A DNA stretch of 64,000 bases from DATARH01 sp035534855 (GTDB taxonomy: Bacteria > Pseudomonadota > Alphaproteobacteria > ATCC43930 > CGMCC-115725), in assembly GCA_035534855.1 (NCBI GenBank), contig DATLRD010000086.1:7695-71694 (forward strand). The letters run 5' to 3'. How positions within the stretch are numbered: position 1 is the stretch's first letter; each line of letters starts with the position of its first letter. The notes below the pieces were generated by a model, which did no database searches, was not told where the DNA came from, and saw nothing but the letters and a program-made list of their open reading frames with translations. Of this stretch, positions 8,260 to 16,201 are shown in pieces. A program made the position numbers and the translations under genes.

Positions 8260-9117
8260 GTGATACGCAAGATCGCCCAGCATGGGATGAGCAAGGGGGC
8301 CGCATTCTTCTACGCGGTCGCGGTCGGCGTCGCCGCCAATATGGTGATGGAATACGTGCACCGGCATAACGCGGCAGAGGCGGTCGCGGCGGCGCGGGCG
8401 GTGCCCGTCGAACATGCCGCGACCGCGCCGATCGGGCCACGCCCGCCCGTCCGCGGGGAGCGCCCGGCCGAGCGGTACCCGGTCGAGCGGCACTCGGCCG
8501 AGCGGCACCCGGCCGAGCGGCACCCGGCGGTGGCGCCCGCGTGGCCGGAGGCAGCGGCGCTGCCACCGGTTCCGCAGGTCAAGCCGCTGCCGTTGCCGAC
8601 AGCGCCGCCGATACCGACCGTGCCGCTGCCCGAGCCGTCGAACACTGCCGCCTTGCCGCCATCCACCGATCAGCAGGCTCCGCCGTTCAAGCCGGTGGCG
8701 CTGCCTTCGCCGGCACCCGCCGCATCTGCCGAGAAGGCGGCGCCGGCCGAAATGCCCGCCGTGCCGGTGCTGTCGCCGCCGGCGGTACCGGCCGCTAGGA
8801 CCGCGTCAAAACCGCTGCAACAGGCGTTGGTTCCGCCGGTGACATCGGCCCCGGCGGGCCCAGTGGCCGTGCCGGACAAGCCGACCGGGCCGCCGGCCTC
8901 GCTCGCCAAGCTGGCCGATCGACCGGCCGATAAACCGAGCGCAAAGCCGGCGGACAAGCCGCTCGAAGCCGTCGCGGTCCCGCTGGCTCCAGCGCCAGGA
9001 AGCCCGGTGTCGCTGCTGCCGCCGCCCGAGAAACCGGCGCCGGCAAAGCCCGCGCCGGGCGACCCCGCCGATTCGAAAACCCTCAAGCCCGGCAGCGGCA
9101 CGGGCGGACTGTATTAG
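8260..9117 (+). CDS. Membrane-anchored Pro/Ala-rich protein
   Basis: About 285 residues. After a short basic start there is one hydrophobic helix (A-A-F-F-Y-A-V-A-V-G-V-A-A-N-M-V), then a long extended Pro/Ala/Lys-rich region with no globular domain. The build is like a periplasmic spacer or TonB/ZipA-type tail. Near residue 70 it has a short tandem repeat of A/V-E-R-H/Y-P. The start is the GTG at 8260, because GGAGG lies 8 bases before it; the GTG at 8254 is only 2 bases from GGAGG. I do not recognise a family. The composition is extreme, so it may evolve fast, and the function is unknown. Confidence 0.6.
   Translation: MIRKIAQHGMSKGAAFFYAVAVGVAANMVMEYVHRHNAAEAVAAARAVPVEHAATAPIGPRPPVRGERPAERYPVERHSAERHPAERHPAVAPAWPEAAALPPVPQVKPLPLPTAPPIPTVPLPEPSNTAALPPSTDQQAPPFKPVALPSPAPAASAEKAAPAEMPAVPVLSPPAVPAARTASKPLQQALVPPVTSAPAGPVAVPDKPTGPPASLAKLADRPADKPSAKPADKPLEAVAVPLAPAPGSPVSLLPPPEKPAPAKPAPGDPADSKTLKPGSGTGGLY
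8465..8524 (+). repeat. Four 15-bp tandem repeats inside the Pro-rich gene
   Basis: Four consecutive 15-bp units of the form CGGCCGAGCGGCACC, with one or two substitutions in the first two copies and the last two identical. They encode a five-residue periodic unit of the A-E-R-H-P kind. Being in phase with the codons, the array can expand or contract without breaking the frame. Confidence 0.85.
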
Positions 9118-9335
9118 CTGTTACAACGAGGCAATGAGCCGTCAGAAGAGAATAGTTCGACGCTGAGGCCGCCGTGTAGCGCGCACGCGGAACGGGCGTT
9201 TGGGCTGGGCATTCGCGGGTTTTTGATAGACGGTCGAGCCATGCTCGGCAGAGCCCGGGTTGTCGGTGGATCAGACTTGTCTGAATGGTCTGCCAGCTCC
9301 ATCTTCTGCCAGCTAAAGCGTGCAGACCTTAAAAA

Positions 9336-9411
9336 CGAGCCCTTTGCGAGTACTCTGCACCCTCTGCGTCGAAATATTTTTTACTGTCTCATCGCCCCAC
9401 GGTCAGGATAC
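9336..9411 (-). repeat. Degenerate relative of the 11136-11309 element
   Basis: On the plus strand this reads CTTTGCGAGTACTCTGCACC, then CTCTGCGTCGAAAT, a T-run and CTGTCTCATCGCCCCAC. The reverse complement of the left part of the 11136-11309 element reads CTTTGCGTCTGAACATTTTT followed by CGATCTCACAGCCTCACCG. The order of blocks (CTYTGCGTC, A/T run, TCTCAY-GCC-CAC) is shared although many positions differ. I read it as an old, partial copy. Confidence 0.4.
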
Positions 9412-9597
9412 CGGCGCGCCAGTTCTTTCGCATAGGTGGGTATCAGGCTTGCGAGATGCGCAAGGGCAACCCCAAGATGATCGAATAACGCAACCAGCCG
9501 GACGGCGATAGAAATATTATCTTTCAACGAGATAGACGTATCTTTTTGATGAGATGACGAGGCCCGTCCAGGCATCGCGGCAATGCGGGCTTAATCA

Positions 9598-9619
9598 TTA
9601 ACATCAACCTGTTGTTAAC
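9598..9619. promoter_or_regulatory. Inverted TTAA repeat upstream of 9668 gene
   Basis: TTAAC at 9598 and TTAAC at 9615 flank a CAAC-CT-GTTG palindromic core, about 50 bp before the start of the next gene. It may be an operator or part of the promoter. The half-sites loosely recall CtrA-type TTAAC boxes, but the spacing does not fit the usual 7-bp gap. Confidence 0.25.
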
Positions 9620-9667
9620 TTTGAGAATTTATGAACCGGAACAATTGAGAGTGAGAGGGGTTTGGTC

Positions 9668-9964
9668 ATGTTGCAGCAAGTGCCGCCGAGCGAGGCCATG
9701 AACCTTTCGCTGAGCGATCTGGCCCTCGATTGGGCCGAACTCCGTACCGTTTCCGGACGGATCGACGGGCTGACGGCGCGGCAAGCGCTGGCAATCGGCG
9801 ACCGATACCAAGAGCTTCAGCTGGAAATCTATGCCGTCCGCCGCGAACGCGAAGCGATCATGAACCGGATCTTCGGCTTTGTGCCGGCCCTCGTCGGAAA
9901 CGCCCGAGCCGATCAGGCGACAACCCCGGCGGCGCGCAGTTCGGCGATTTCGCTGTCGGCATAG
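9668..9964 (+). CDS. Small uncharacterised protein (98 aa)
   Basis: Ninety-eight residues, unrecognised. The central part (N-L-S-L-S-D-L-A-L-D-W-A-E-L-R and D-R-Y-Q-E-L-Q-L-E-I-Y-A-V-R-R-E-R-E) looks helical and charged, perhaps coiled-coil forming; the last 25 residues are low complexity. GAGAGGGG lies about 8 bases before the ATG, supporting the start. The 3' end overlaps the convergent CoA-transferase gene by 52 bp (9913-9964), which is unusual and suggests that the original stop may have been lost and the frame extended into the neighbour. Confidence 0.55.
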   Translation: MLQQVPPSEAMNLSLSDLALDWAELRTVSGRIDGLTARQALAIGDRYQELQLEIYAVRREREAIMNRIFGFVPALVGNARADQATTPAARSSAISLSA

Positions 9965-11115
9965 CCGGCAGAACGCAACACCTCATCGGAATGCTCGCCG
10001 ACATGCGGCGCGCGCCGCGGCGGCACCTTGTCCTCTCCGGCGATCTCGAACGGGCTGTTGATCGTATACGCCTCATGGTCTGTCAGCGGGACCAGGCAGC
10101 CAGCGGCCAGCACCTGCTCGTCCTCGCGCAGGTCGCCGACCTCGGCGACAATGCCGAAGATGATGCCGGAATCGTCGAGCACCTTGCGCCAATGCGCGAG
10201 GTCGTGCCCGGCGAACAGCCGGTCGAGGATCGCCACCAACTCGCGCGCGTGGGCGTTGCGCTTGGCGTCGGTGGCAAACCGTTCGTCGTCAAGCACCGCT
10301 GCGTCCTCGAAGCACGACTTGAACTTCTCCCAACGCCATTCGTCGGCGGCGACCGACAGCAGCAGCCATTTATCGTCGCGGCACTGATAGTGGACGCGCA
10401 GCGCGCTCAGCGCCTCCTCGCGCGGCGGCTGCGGCCGCACCTCGTCGCCGCACAGCGCGGCCTGGACCGAGCAGCCATTGGCCCACAGTCCGTTGGCAAG
10501 CAGCGAGGAACTGACATAGTTGCCCTTGCCGGTCTTCTCTCGCTGATAGAGCGCGGTGACGATCGCGCCATAGGTGCCCATCGACGACGGATGGTCGCCC
10601 ATCCCAGGCAGCGACCGTGCCGGGGTCACATGCTGACCGGCCCGCACCAGATCCATCAGCCCGGTGCGCGCCCACCACGCGGTCGCGTCGAAGCCCGGCT
10701 TGTTGGCCTCGGGCCCGGTCTCGCCATAGCCGGTGAACGACGCGTAGATCAGCCGCGGGTTGAGCGGCGCGAGATTGGCATAGGTGATGCCGAGCCGCGC
10801 CCGCGCCGGCGGCGGGTAGTTGGTGATGAACACGTCGGCGTTCGCAACCAGGCGATACAGCACCGTGCGGCCCTGGTCGCCGCGCAGGTCGAGCGCCAGG
10901 CTCTTCTTGTTGCGCGCGTCGAGAAAGAAGCCGGGGTTGAGCGGCGGGCGGCCGGGGGCAGGGGTGCCGCGCCGGCGATAGGGGTCGCCCATGCCGGGTG
11001 GCTCGATCTTGATCACCTCGGCACCGAAATCGCTCATCACCGTCGCTGCAGCCGGTCCGGCGATAAAGCTGGCGCAGTCGATGACCTTGAGCCCGTCGAA
11101 GATGCGTTCGCCCAT
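9913..11115 (-). CDS. CaiB/BaiF (family III) CoA-transferase
   Basis: A 400-residue cytoplasmic enzyme that moves CoA between carboxylic acids. Family III marks are visible: the N-terminal G-L-K-V-I-D-C-A-S-F-I-A-G-P block, F-G-A-E-V-I-K-I-E-P-P with G-D-P-Y, D-A-R-N-K-K-S-L-A-L-D-L, and the catalytic aspartate candidate Asp143 in P-G-F-D-A-T. It ends with the typical I-A-E-L-R-A-A-G-V-V. Acyl specificity cannot be read. The gene lies downstream of an inverted-repeat element and has no close operon partner; the enoyl-CoA-type genes it might serve are at 30997-34812, where a second family III member sits. Confidence 0.9.
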   Translation of the reverse strand: MGERIFDGLKVIDCASFIAGPAAATVMSDFGAEVIKIEPPGMGDPYRRRGTPAPGRPPLNPGFFLDARNKKSLALDLRGDQGRTVLYRLVANADVFITNYPPPARARLGITYANLAPLNPRLIYASFTGYGETGPEANKPGFDATAWWARTGLMDLVRAGQHVTPARSLPGMGDHPSSMGTYGAIVTALYQREKTGKGNYVSSSLLANGLWANGCSVQAALCGDEVRPQPPREEALSALRVHYQCRDDKWLLLSVAADEWRWEKFKSCFEDAAVLDDERFATDAKRNAHARELVAILDRLFAGHDLAHWRKVLDDSGIIFGIVAEVGDLREDEQVLAAGCLVPLTDHEAYTINSPFEIAGEDKVPPRRAPHVGEHSDEVLRSAGYADSEIAELRAAGVVA

Positions 11116-11135
11116 TCGGCGTCCTCCCCTTTTTC

Positions 11136-11309
11136 TTCACAATGAGACGGTGAGGCTGTGAGATCGAAAAATGTTCAGACGCAAAGGGCGCAAAGATTAA
11201 GGAAATAACGCGCTTTGCGCGCTGAAAATCCTTCTGCATTCCCTTGGTCTACCCGGCGACCTCCGCGTCGAGATGGCCTGTTCTCATTGCCTCACCGCCT
11301 CATTGTGAA
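11136..11309. repeat. 174-bp element with 21-bp terminal inverted repeats
   Basis: The ends form an inverted repeat of 21 bases matching at 20 (left 11136-11156 begins TTCACAATGAGACGGTGAGG; right 11289-11309 ends CTCATTGTGAA). The interior is A+T-richer, has GCGCAAAG / CTTTGCGC inverted blocks and no coding capacity. It separates two minus-strand genes. Size, ends and the lack of genes fit a miniature inverted-repeat (MITE-like) element, or a large bidirectional hairpin. I see no clear target duplication. Confidence 0.6.
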
Positions 11310-11314
11310 AATAC

Positions 11315-12181
11315 CTACACATCCATCCGATAGGCATCGCCGTCGCGCACGATGCGCCCGGCGGTGGCGCCGGCGAAATGCGTGCCGATCACCAGCACCG
11401 GGCGGCTCGACAATTCGGCCAGCATGCGGTCGCGGGTGGCGTGTGCCATCGTCGGATCGCTGTCGGCGGTCGACGACCATTCCGGGTGCGCGATCTGGCA
11501 GGGGTGGTGCATGAAGTCGCCGGTGATCAGCGCCTCTTCGCCTTCCGACGAAATGCGCACGCTGACATGGCCGGGCGTGTGCCCGAGGGTCGGGACGAGG
11601 CTGATTTCGTCGCACACGCGGTGATTGGTCTCGACCAGTTGCACGAGCCCCGCGTCGAACACCGGCGCCACTGAATCAGCGAACACCGCCGCCATGTCCT
11701 CGCGTTCGTGCTGGTTGTGCCAGCGGTGGAACTCGGTGCGACCCATCAGATAGCGCGCCTGCGGAAAGGTCGGCACCCATTTACCGTTGGCAAGCATCGT
11801 GTTCCAGCCGACGTGGTCGACATGAAGATGCGTGCACAGCACCGTGTCGATCGATTCGCGCGGGAAGCCGGCGGTCGCGAGGTCTTGGAGAAACGGGCCC
11901 TGGAGGTTGTTCCAGGTCGGGATGCGGCGGCCTTCCTTGTCGTTGCCGAGGCAGGTATCGACGATGATACGCCGGGGGGTCTTTCCGCCATTGGGCGCTT
12001 CGACCACGAGCGCGTGGATGCTCATCTTGAGCCGGCCGCGCTCGTCGGCAAAATGTGGCTGCAGCCATTTGATCGGCAGGATTTCCTCATAGGTCGCTTG
12101 GGGCAGAATGAAGCGGCTGCCGCCGGTCACCTCCGTCTCGACGATCTTGGTCACCGTGACCTTGCCGATCCGCCATTTCAT
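11315..12181 (-). CDS. MBL-fold metallo-hydrolase
   Basis: A 288-residue metallo-beta-lactamase-fold hydrolase with the zinc motif H-L-H-V-D-H at residues 118-123, a later G-H-T-P-G-H-V-S block and G-D-F-M-H-H, so the binuclear site looks complete. It has no signal peptide. Related proteins include lactonases and quorum-signal hydrolases, but the substrate cannot be assigned. The start is the ATG at 12181, with GGAGG 7 bases upstream; the frame continues upstream without coding character. The divergent ArsR-type regulator 144 bp away is a natural candidate for its control. Confidence 0.85.
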   Translation of the reverse strand: MKWRIGKVTVTKIVETEVTGGSRFILPQATYEEILPIKWLQPHFADERGRLKMSIHALVVEAPNGGKTPRRIIVDTCLGNDKEGRRIPTWNNLQGPFLQDLATAGFPRESIDTVLCTHLHVDHVGWNTMLANGKWVPTFPQARYLMGRTEFHRWHNQHEREDMAAVFADSVAPVFDAGLVQLVETNHRVCDEISLVPTLGHTPGHVSVRISSEGEEALITGDFMHHPCQIAHPEWSSTADSDPTMAHATRDRMLAELSSRPVLVIGTHFAGATAGRIVRDGDAYRMDV

Positions 12182-12325
12182 CCGCCGCCTCCCCGACCCA
12201 CGCCGGAAAAGCTTAGCCGGGGTATGGCCGGGTGCGCCAGCGGCGAGGCGGACCGATTCGACGCTTCGGCCTCTGCCGAAGCGGTTGCCGATCCCGGCGC
12301 CGCGCCCGGTGCTAAACTCCCCGCC

Positions 12326-13039
12326 ATGGTTACCGGTTCGATGATCGCCGAGATCGCCGCCCTCGCGGGTGATCCCGCGCGCGCCAATATCCTCGCGGCA
12401 TTGCTCGACGGCCGGGCGATGACCGCGTCCGAGCTTGCCTACGCCGCCCGGGTCACGCCGCAAACGGCGAGCGCGCACCTCGCCCGGCTCGCCGAGGCAG
12501 CGCTGATTTCCGTCACACCGGCCGGGCGGCACCGTTATTTCCGCCTCGCCTCGCCTCTGGTCGCGCAGATGATCGAATCGATCGGCGCCGTGTCGATCGA
12601 CGGGCGACCGCGCTTTCGCCCGCTGTCGCGCCAGGCCGCGGCGTTGCGCGCGGCGCGGGTGTGCTATGACCATCTTGCCGGCGTGCTGGGCGTGGCCATC
12701 GCTGACGCGATGATCCACCGTGGCTACATTGTCCTTGAAGACGAGGGTGGCCACCTGACCACTTCCGGTACGCAGTTTATCGCAGGGCTCGGGATCGACC
12801 TGTTCGATCCGGTCTTACAGCGCCGCAAGCGCCACTGCCGGGCCTGCCTCGACTGGACCGAGCGACGCCCGCATATCGGCGGCGCCATCGGCGCGGCGAT
12901 CGCCGAGCGCTGGCTTGCGCTCGGCTGGATCGAACGCGCCAAGGACAGCCGCGCCGTCTCGGTCACGCCGGCCGGCCGGACCGGCTTCCGCGAAACCCTC
13001 GGCCTCGCTTTCGGCGACGACGAAAGGGCCGTGGCCTAG
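12326..13039 (+). CDS. ArsR-family transcriptional regulator (long form)
   Basis: A 237-residue DNA-binding protein. Residues about 5-80 form a winged helix-turn-helix: I-A-A-L-A-G-D-P-A-R-A-N-I-L-A-A-L-L, then T-A-S-E-L-A and T-P-Q-T-A-S-A-H-L-A-R-L (recognition helix), then G-R-H-R-Y-F. The C-terminal 120 residues, with H-C-R-A-C-L-D-W-T-E-R-R-P-H, form the extra domain of a known subset of ArsR-like proteins; its two cysteines might sense metal or redox state (inference). It is divergent from the MBL gene, which it may regulate. No strong ribosome site precedes the ATG. Confidence 0.82.
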   Translation: MVTGSMIAEIAALAGDPARANILAALLDGRAMTASELAYAARVTPQTASAHLARLAEAALISVTPAGRHRYFRLASPLVAQMIESIGAVSIDGRPRFRPLSRQAAALRAARVCYDHLAGVLGVAIADAMIHRGYIVLEDEGGHLTTSGTQFIAGLGIDLFDPVLQRRKRHCRACLDWTERRPHIGGAIGAAIAERWLALGWIERAKDSRAVSVTPAGRTGFRETLGLAFGDDERAVA

Positions 13040-13109
13040 CTGCCCGTCCCGACAAGACATCCGCTGGTTCGACCAACACCCCCGCGATCGGGTGGGAAGG
13101 AGGAGAGTC

Positions 13110-13349
13110 GTGCGCCCCAATTTCTTCGACTTCGAAAAGTATCGCCCTCGCGGGCCTTACGATCAGTGCTCTCCCTGCGAACAATTTGCCGAGCTGCTGG
13201 CCGCTGTTCCCGGCCTGCTGCGGCTGTGGCGAGCGCGCACCCGCGGCCGCGCCGGTCTTGCCCGGCTCGGGTCCCGCGAACTGCGCGATATTGGCGTTAC
13301 CCCGAGCGAGGCGGCGCGGGAATGCGACAAGCCGTTCTGGCGGACGTGA
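13110..13349 (+). CDS. DUF1127 domain small protein
   Basis: Seventy-nine residues. The C-terminal half carries the DUF1127 (YjiS-like) motif: W-R-A-R-T-R-G-R-A-G-L-A-R-L-x-x-R-E-L-R-D-I-G-V-T followed by P-S-E-A-A-R-E and ending P-F-W-R. Arg-rich proteins of this family act in phosphate, carbon or stress regulation in several alphaproteobacteria, some by binding RNA. The start is GTG, with AAGGAGGAG a few bases upstream; an ATG-initiated version is not available nearby. It is convergent with the histidine kinase gene. Confidence 0.8.
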   Translation: MRPNFFDFEKYRPRGPYDQCSPCEQFAELLAAVPGLLRLWRARTRGRAGLARLGSRELRDIGVTPSEAARECDKPFWRT

Positions 13350-13390
13350 GCGCGCCGCTCGTGTTTCGTCTACGTCCTCCGAGCGTGGTC

Positions 13391-15283
13391 CTACACCGCC
13401 GCCGGAGGCCGCCATAGGTCGACCCGATCTCCGGCCCGCGCTGTCGGTTCGGCCGCAGCCGACGTTTCGCCGCGGGTGTCGGCCGGGCAACCGGTGTGGC
13501 GCGGCAGGCAGATCCGCACCGTCGTGCCGTTGCCAAGCTCGCTGGCGATGGCGCAGCGCCCGCCGAAGCGGGTCACAAAGCCGCGCACCTGCGACAGCCC
13601 GAGCCCGGTGCCCTTGCCCGGCGCCTTGGTGGTAAAAAACGGGTCGAACACCTTGTCGATGACCTCCCGAGGGATGCCGCTGCCGCTGTCGATGACCGCG
13701 ATCGAGACGTAGTCGCCGGAGGGCAGCCCGAGATCGCGCGACTCCGTCTCCACGAGCCCGCAATTGGCGGTTTCGATGCGCAGCCGGCCGCCGCCGCCCA
13801 TCGCGTCGCGGGCGTTGAGCGCCAGGTTGAGCAACGAGTTGCCGAGCTGGGTCGGATCGACGAACACCGGCCACAGATCGGGTGCGAGGCAGAATTCGAC
13901 CGTGATGTGGTCGCTCGACGCCCAGGGCAGGTCGAGCACCGCGCCAATCACCTCGTTGGCATCGACCGGGCGGGGATCGACCGGCTCGTGACGGGTGAAG
14001 CCGAGCAGCCGTCGGGTCAGTTCGGCGGCCCGGTCGCAGGCGGTCGCCGCGGCGGAGAGGAATTTCTGCCGCCGCGCGTCTGGGCCGCCGAGCCCCCCTT
14101 CCAGCATCACGATGTTGCCGGAGATGACGGTCAGCAGGTTGTTGAAGTCATGCACGATGCCGGCGGTCAGCAACCCGACCGCCTCGAGCTTTTGCGCCTG
14201 GCTCAGCCGCGCCTCGACCGCCGCGCGCTGGGCGACCGCGTCGCGCGCCTGAGCCAGGGCCAGTTGCTCGCGGCGGGTGCGGCGCAGCGCGATGAGGCTC
14301 AAGAGGATTAGACCCGCCGCGGCGGGCACGCCGATCACGACATACCCGATCAGCGAATGCAGCCAGTCGCGAAAGATCGAGGCCCGGCTGCGCCCGATCG
14401 TTACGTAGACTGGGTATTCGGACAGCCGCCGGTAAGAGACAAGCTGGCCGCCTCCACCAAACGGTGAACCGGTTTCGATGCTGCCGCTCCGGTTCTTGTG
14501 CGCGATCGCCTGGGCCAGCGCCCCCTGTTGCGCCGGTGAGGGCGGCTTCGCCGTCTCTGGGTAGCGTGCCAGCACGGTTCCGTCTTCACGGATGACGCTC
14601 GCGTCGTACTGCGTCGAGCCGGCCAGCAGCGAATTGTAGAACGAGGCGAAATAGGTCCCCGAGACGGCGACGACGGCGATCCCCTGGAATTGCCCGTCGG
14701 GGCCCTGCCGCCGCTCGCTGACGGTGAAAAAGGCGTGGTACTTGCCGCCGTTGAGGCTCCGGGCCCGGAGCGCACGGATGTAGATGCGCGCGCCCGGCTG
14801 GCGCAGTGCCCTGAAGTCGGCGCGCTGCGACTGGTCGATCGTGTTGTCGACCGGGTATACCCGGGCGCTGACCAGCTCGCGGCCGTCGGCGCTGATCACC
14901 CAGGCTGCGGCGACTTGCGGCAGCCCGGCGATCTGCGCGGCGATGCGGTCGTGCAGCGCCTGTTCCTGGGTGCGGATCTGGTTGTCCGAAAGCCCATTCA
15001 GCAGGTCGTCGATGCGGGCCGCTACCAGCACATGGGTGTCGAGGATCTTGGTGGTGTTTTCCTCGGCCACGGCGACCGCTTCCGACAGCGCCGCCGCCGC
15101 ACGGTCTTCGCTGTCCCGGTACGAGAAATAGGCGGCGACCGCGCCGAGCAGCAGCGGTATCAGGATCGTGCCGAGCACCAGCAGCCGCAGGGTGCGGACC
15201 GCGCCGAACCCTGTGCCGGCCTGGCGCGGTGCCTCGCCCGGCGGGGCCGTATCTCGGGTTGCTGAGTTGTTGGATTCTGCCAT
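13391..15283 (-). CDS. Membrane sensor histidine kinase (cache-type)
   Basis: A 630-residue sensor kinase. There is a first transmembrane helix at about 33-52, a large periplasmic domain of about 260 residues with the look of a double-cache (PDC) fold, a second helix near 311-333, then a HisKA-like domain with the phosphoacceptor His378 in G-I-V-H-D-F-N-N-L-L. It ends in an ATPase domain with N-box L-A-L-N-A-R-D-A-M (487-495), G1 D-S-G-S-G-I, F-box D-P-F-F-T-T-K and G2 G-T-G-L-G-L. No receiver domain is fused and no response regulator is adjacent, so it is an orphan kinase. The signal is unknown; cache domains often bind small organic acids. The left-edge remnant (1-195) has the same HDFNNLL type. 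Confidence 0.92.
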   Translation of the reverse strand: MAESNNSATRDTAPPGEAPRQAGTGFGAVRTLRLLVLGTILIPLLLGAVAAYFSYRDSEDRAAAALSEAVAVAEENTTKILDTHVLVAARIDDLLNGLSDNQIRTQEQALHDRIAAQIAGLPQVAAAWVISADGRELVSARVYPVDNTIDQSQRADFRALRQPGARIYIRALRARSLNGGKYHAFFTVSERRQGPDGQFQGIAVVAVSGTYFASFYNSLLAGSTQYDASVIREDGTVLARYPETAKPPSPAQQGALAQAIAHKNRSGSIETGSPFGGGGQLVSYRRLSEYPVYVTIGRSRASIFRDWLHSLIGYVVIGVPAAAGLILLSLIALRRTRREQLALAQARDAVAQRAAVEARLSQAQKLEAVGLLTAGIVHDFNNLLTVISGNIVMLEGGLGGPDARRQKFLSAAATACDRAAELTRRLLGFTRHEPVDPRPVDANEVIGAVLDLPWASSDHITVEFCLAPDLWPVFVDPTQLGNSLLNLALNARDAMGGGGRLRIETANCGLVETESRDLGLPSGDYVSIAVIDSGSGIPREVIDKVFDPFFTTKAPGKGTGLGLSQVRGFVTRFGGRCAIASELGNGTTVRICLPRHTGCPADTRGETSAAAEPTARAGDRVDLWRPPAAV

Positions 15284-15463
15284 TTGGCGGATTAAAGACC
15301 GTCAGTGTTTGTGTACGATGGTTCGGCTCGATTAGTGCCCTCGCCGAAGCACATCTGGGCCACGGTCGATTGTCATCATAGGCGTTACGCCGCGGTCAAC
15401 CTCTGTGGGCTGGGCACCAGCGGTTGCGGGCCACGCAACGCGTTATAGGCGGAAGGATCGGGC

Positions 15464-16117
15464 ATGAACAAGCGCTGGGGTCTGGTTCTCGCGGCAGGGG
15501 TGGGCGCGATTCTCGCTGCCTGCAGCACGCCCCCGGCGGCGCCGATATCGACGGGGCAGACCGTGGCGCTGATCCCGACCGGGGCTCCGGTATTGCGCTG
15601 CCGCGAGGCGTGCCTGCAGCCGTGGCGCACGGCGCAGCCCGAGGCGGCCGACCTGCTGCGCCGCGGGCGCTGGCGCGACCTGGCGGCGTTGCTGGTTCGA
15701 GTCGGGTACCAGGATGATTTGTCGCTCTATTACCTAGCCCGCGCCGCGCAAGGCATGGGGTACCCGGACGCTGCGGCGAAGTATTACCGGCAGAGCATCG
15801 CACTGTCGGGTACCGCGATCTCGTGCGTCAATCTCAGCCGCCAGTGCGGCGGCCTGGCGCTGCCGCGGGCGGCCGAAATGCGTCTTGCCGAGATCGCCCG
15901 CCGCCCGATCCGTCGCAGGCTGCCGATAGCGCGACGCCCGGAAGCACCGGTTTGGGCGCGGCAACCTGCCGCCGCGCCGGTGGAAGGGCCGGCGGCGGCG
16001 CCCACGCCGCTCGCTCCGCTACCGGAGACCGCGCCCCCGCCGACGGCCGCCCCCCCGGTCCGGCCTCCCGCGCCGGGGACGAGTGATTTCATCGAACCGC
16101 CGCCGGCTCCGAAGTGA
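15464..16117 (+). CDS. Lipoprotein with TPR-like region
   Basis: A 217-residue protein with a lipoprotein signal: basic M-N-K-R, a hydrophobic run, and lipobox L-A-A-C with Cys20. The middle has one or two helical repeats of the tetratricopeptide/Sel1 sort (Y-Y-L-A-R-A-A-Q-G-M-G-Y-P-D-A-A-A-K-Y-Y). The last 50 residues are Pro/Ala-rich. It is probably anchored to the inner or outer membrane facing the periplasm; the function is unknown. GGAAGG lies upstream of the ATG. The kinase gene is divergent, 180 bp away. Confidence 0.75.
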   Translation: MNKRWGLVLAAGVGAILAACSTPPAAPISTGQTVALIPTGAPVLRCREACLQPWRTAQPEAADLLRRGRWRDLAALLVRVGYQDDLSLYYLARAAQGMGYPDAAAKYYRQSIALSGTAISCVNLSRQCGGLALPRAAEMRLAEIARRPIRRRLPIARRPEAPVWARQPAAAPVEGPAAAPTPLAPLPETAPPPTAAPPVRPPAPGTSDFIEPPPAPK

Positions 16118-16201
16118 CGCCGTTGCCGGCGGGGAACGGTGCGGCGTGACCCCTCGGTCCGGCTGCGCTAGCATTGGGAGAAACCCGGCGAGGAGATCCT
16201 G

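Larger units (their letters stand above)
9118..9667. other. 550-bp gene-poor intergenic stretch
   Basis: No convincing gene. It contains a degenerate copy of a repeat related to the 11136-11309 element (about 9336-9411) and, at its right end, an A+T-rich segment with an inverted TTAAC-type repeat preceding the gene at 9668. Short frames exist on both strands, but they lack ribosome sites. Base composition is clearly more A+T-rich than the neighbouring genes. Confidence 0.6.

Noticed and set aside
8465..8524. Possible CRISPR-like array
   Set aside because: The 15-bp units are contiguous without spacers and in frame inside a gene, so it is a coding tandem repeat.
9223..9435. 70-codon plus-strand frame in the same gap
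   Set aside because: No ribosome site, no domain and it crosses the degenerate repeat.
9381..9575. 64-codon minus-strand frame in the 9118-9667 gap
   Set aside because: It lies over a degenerate repeat and lacks a ribosome site, although a helix-like stretch made me hesitate.
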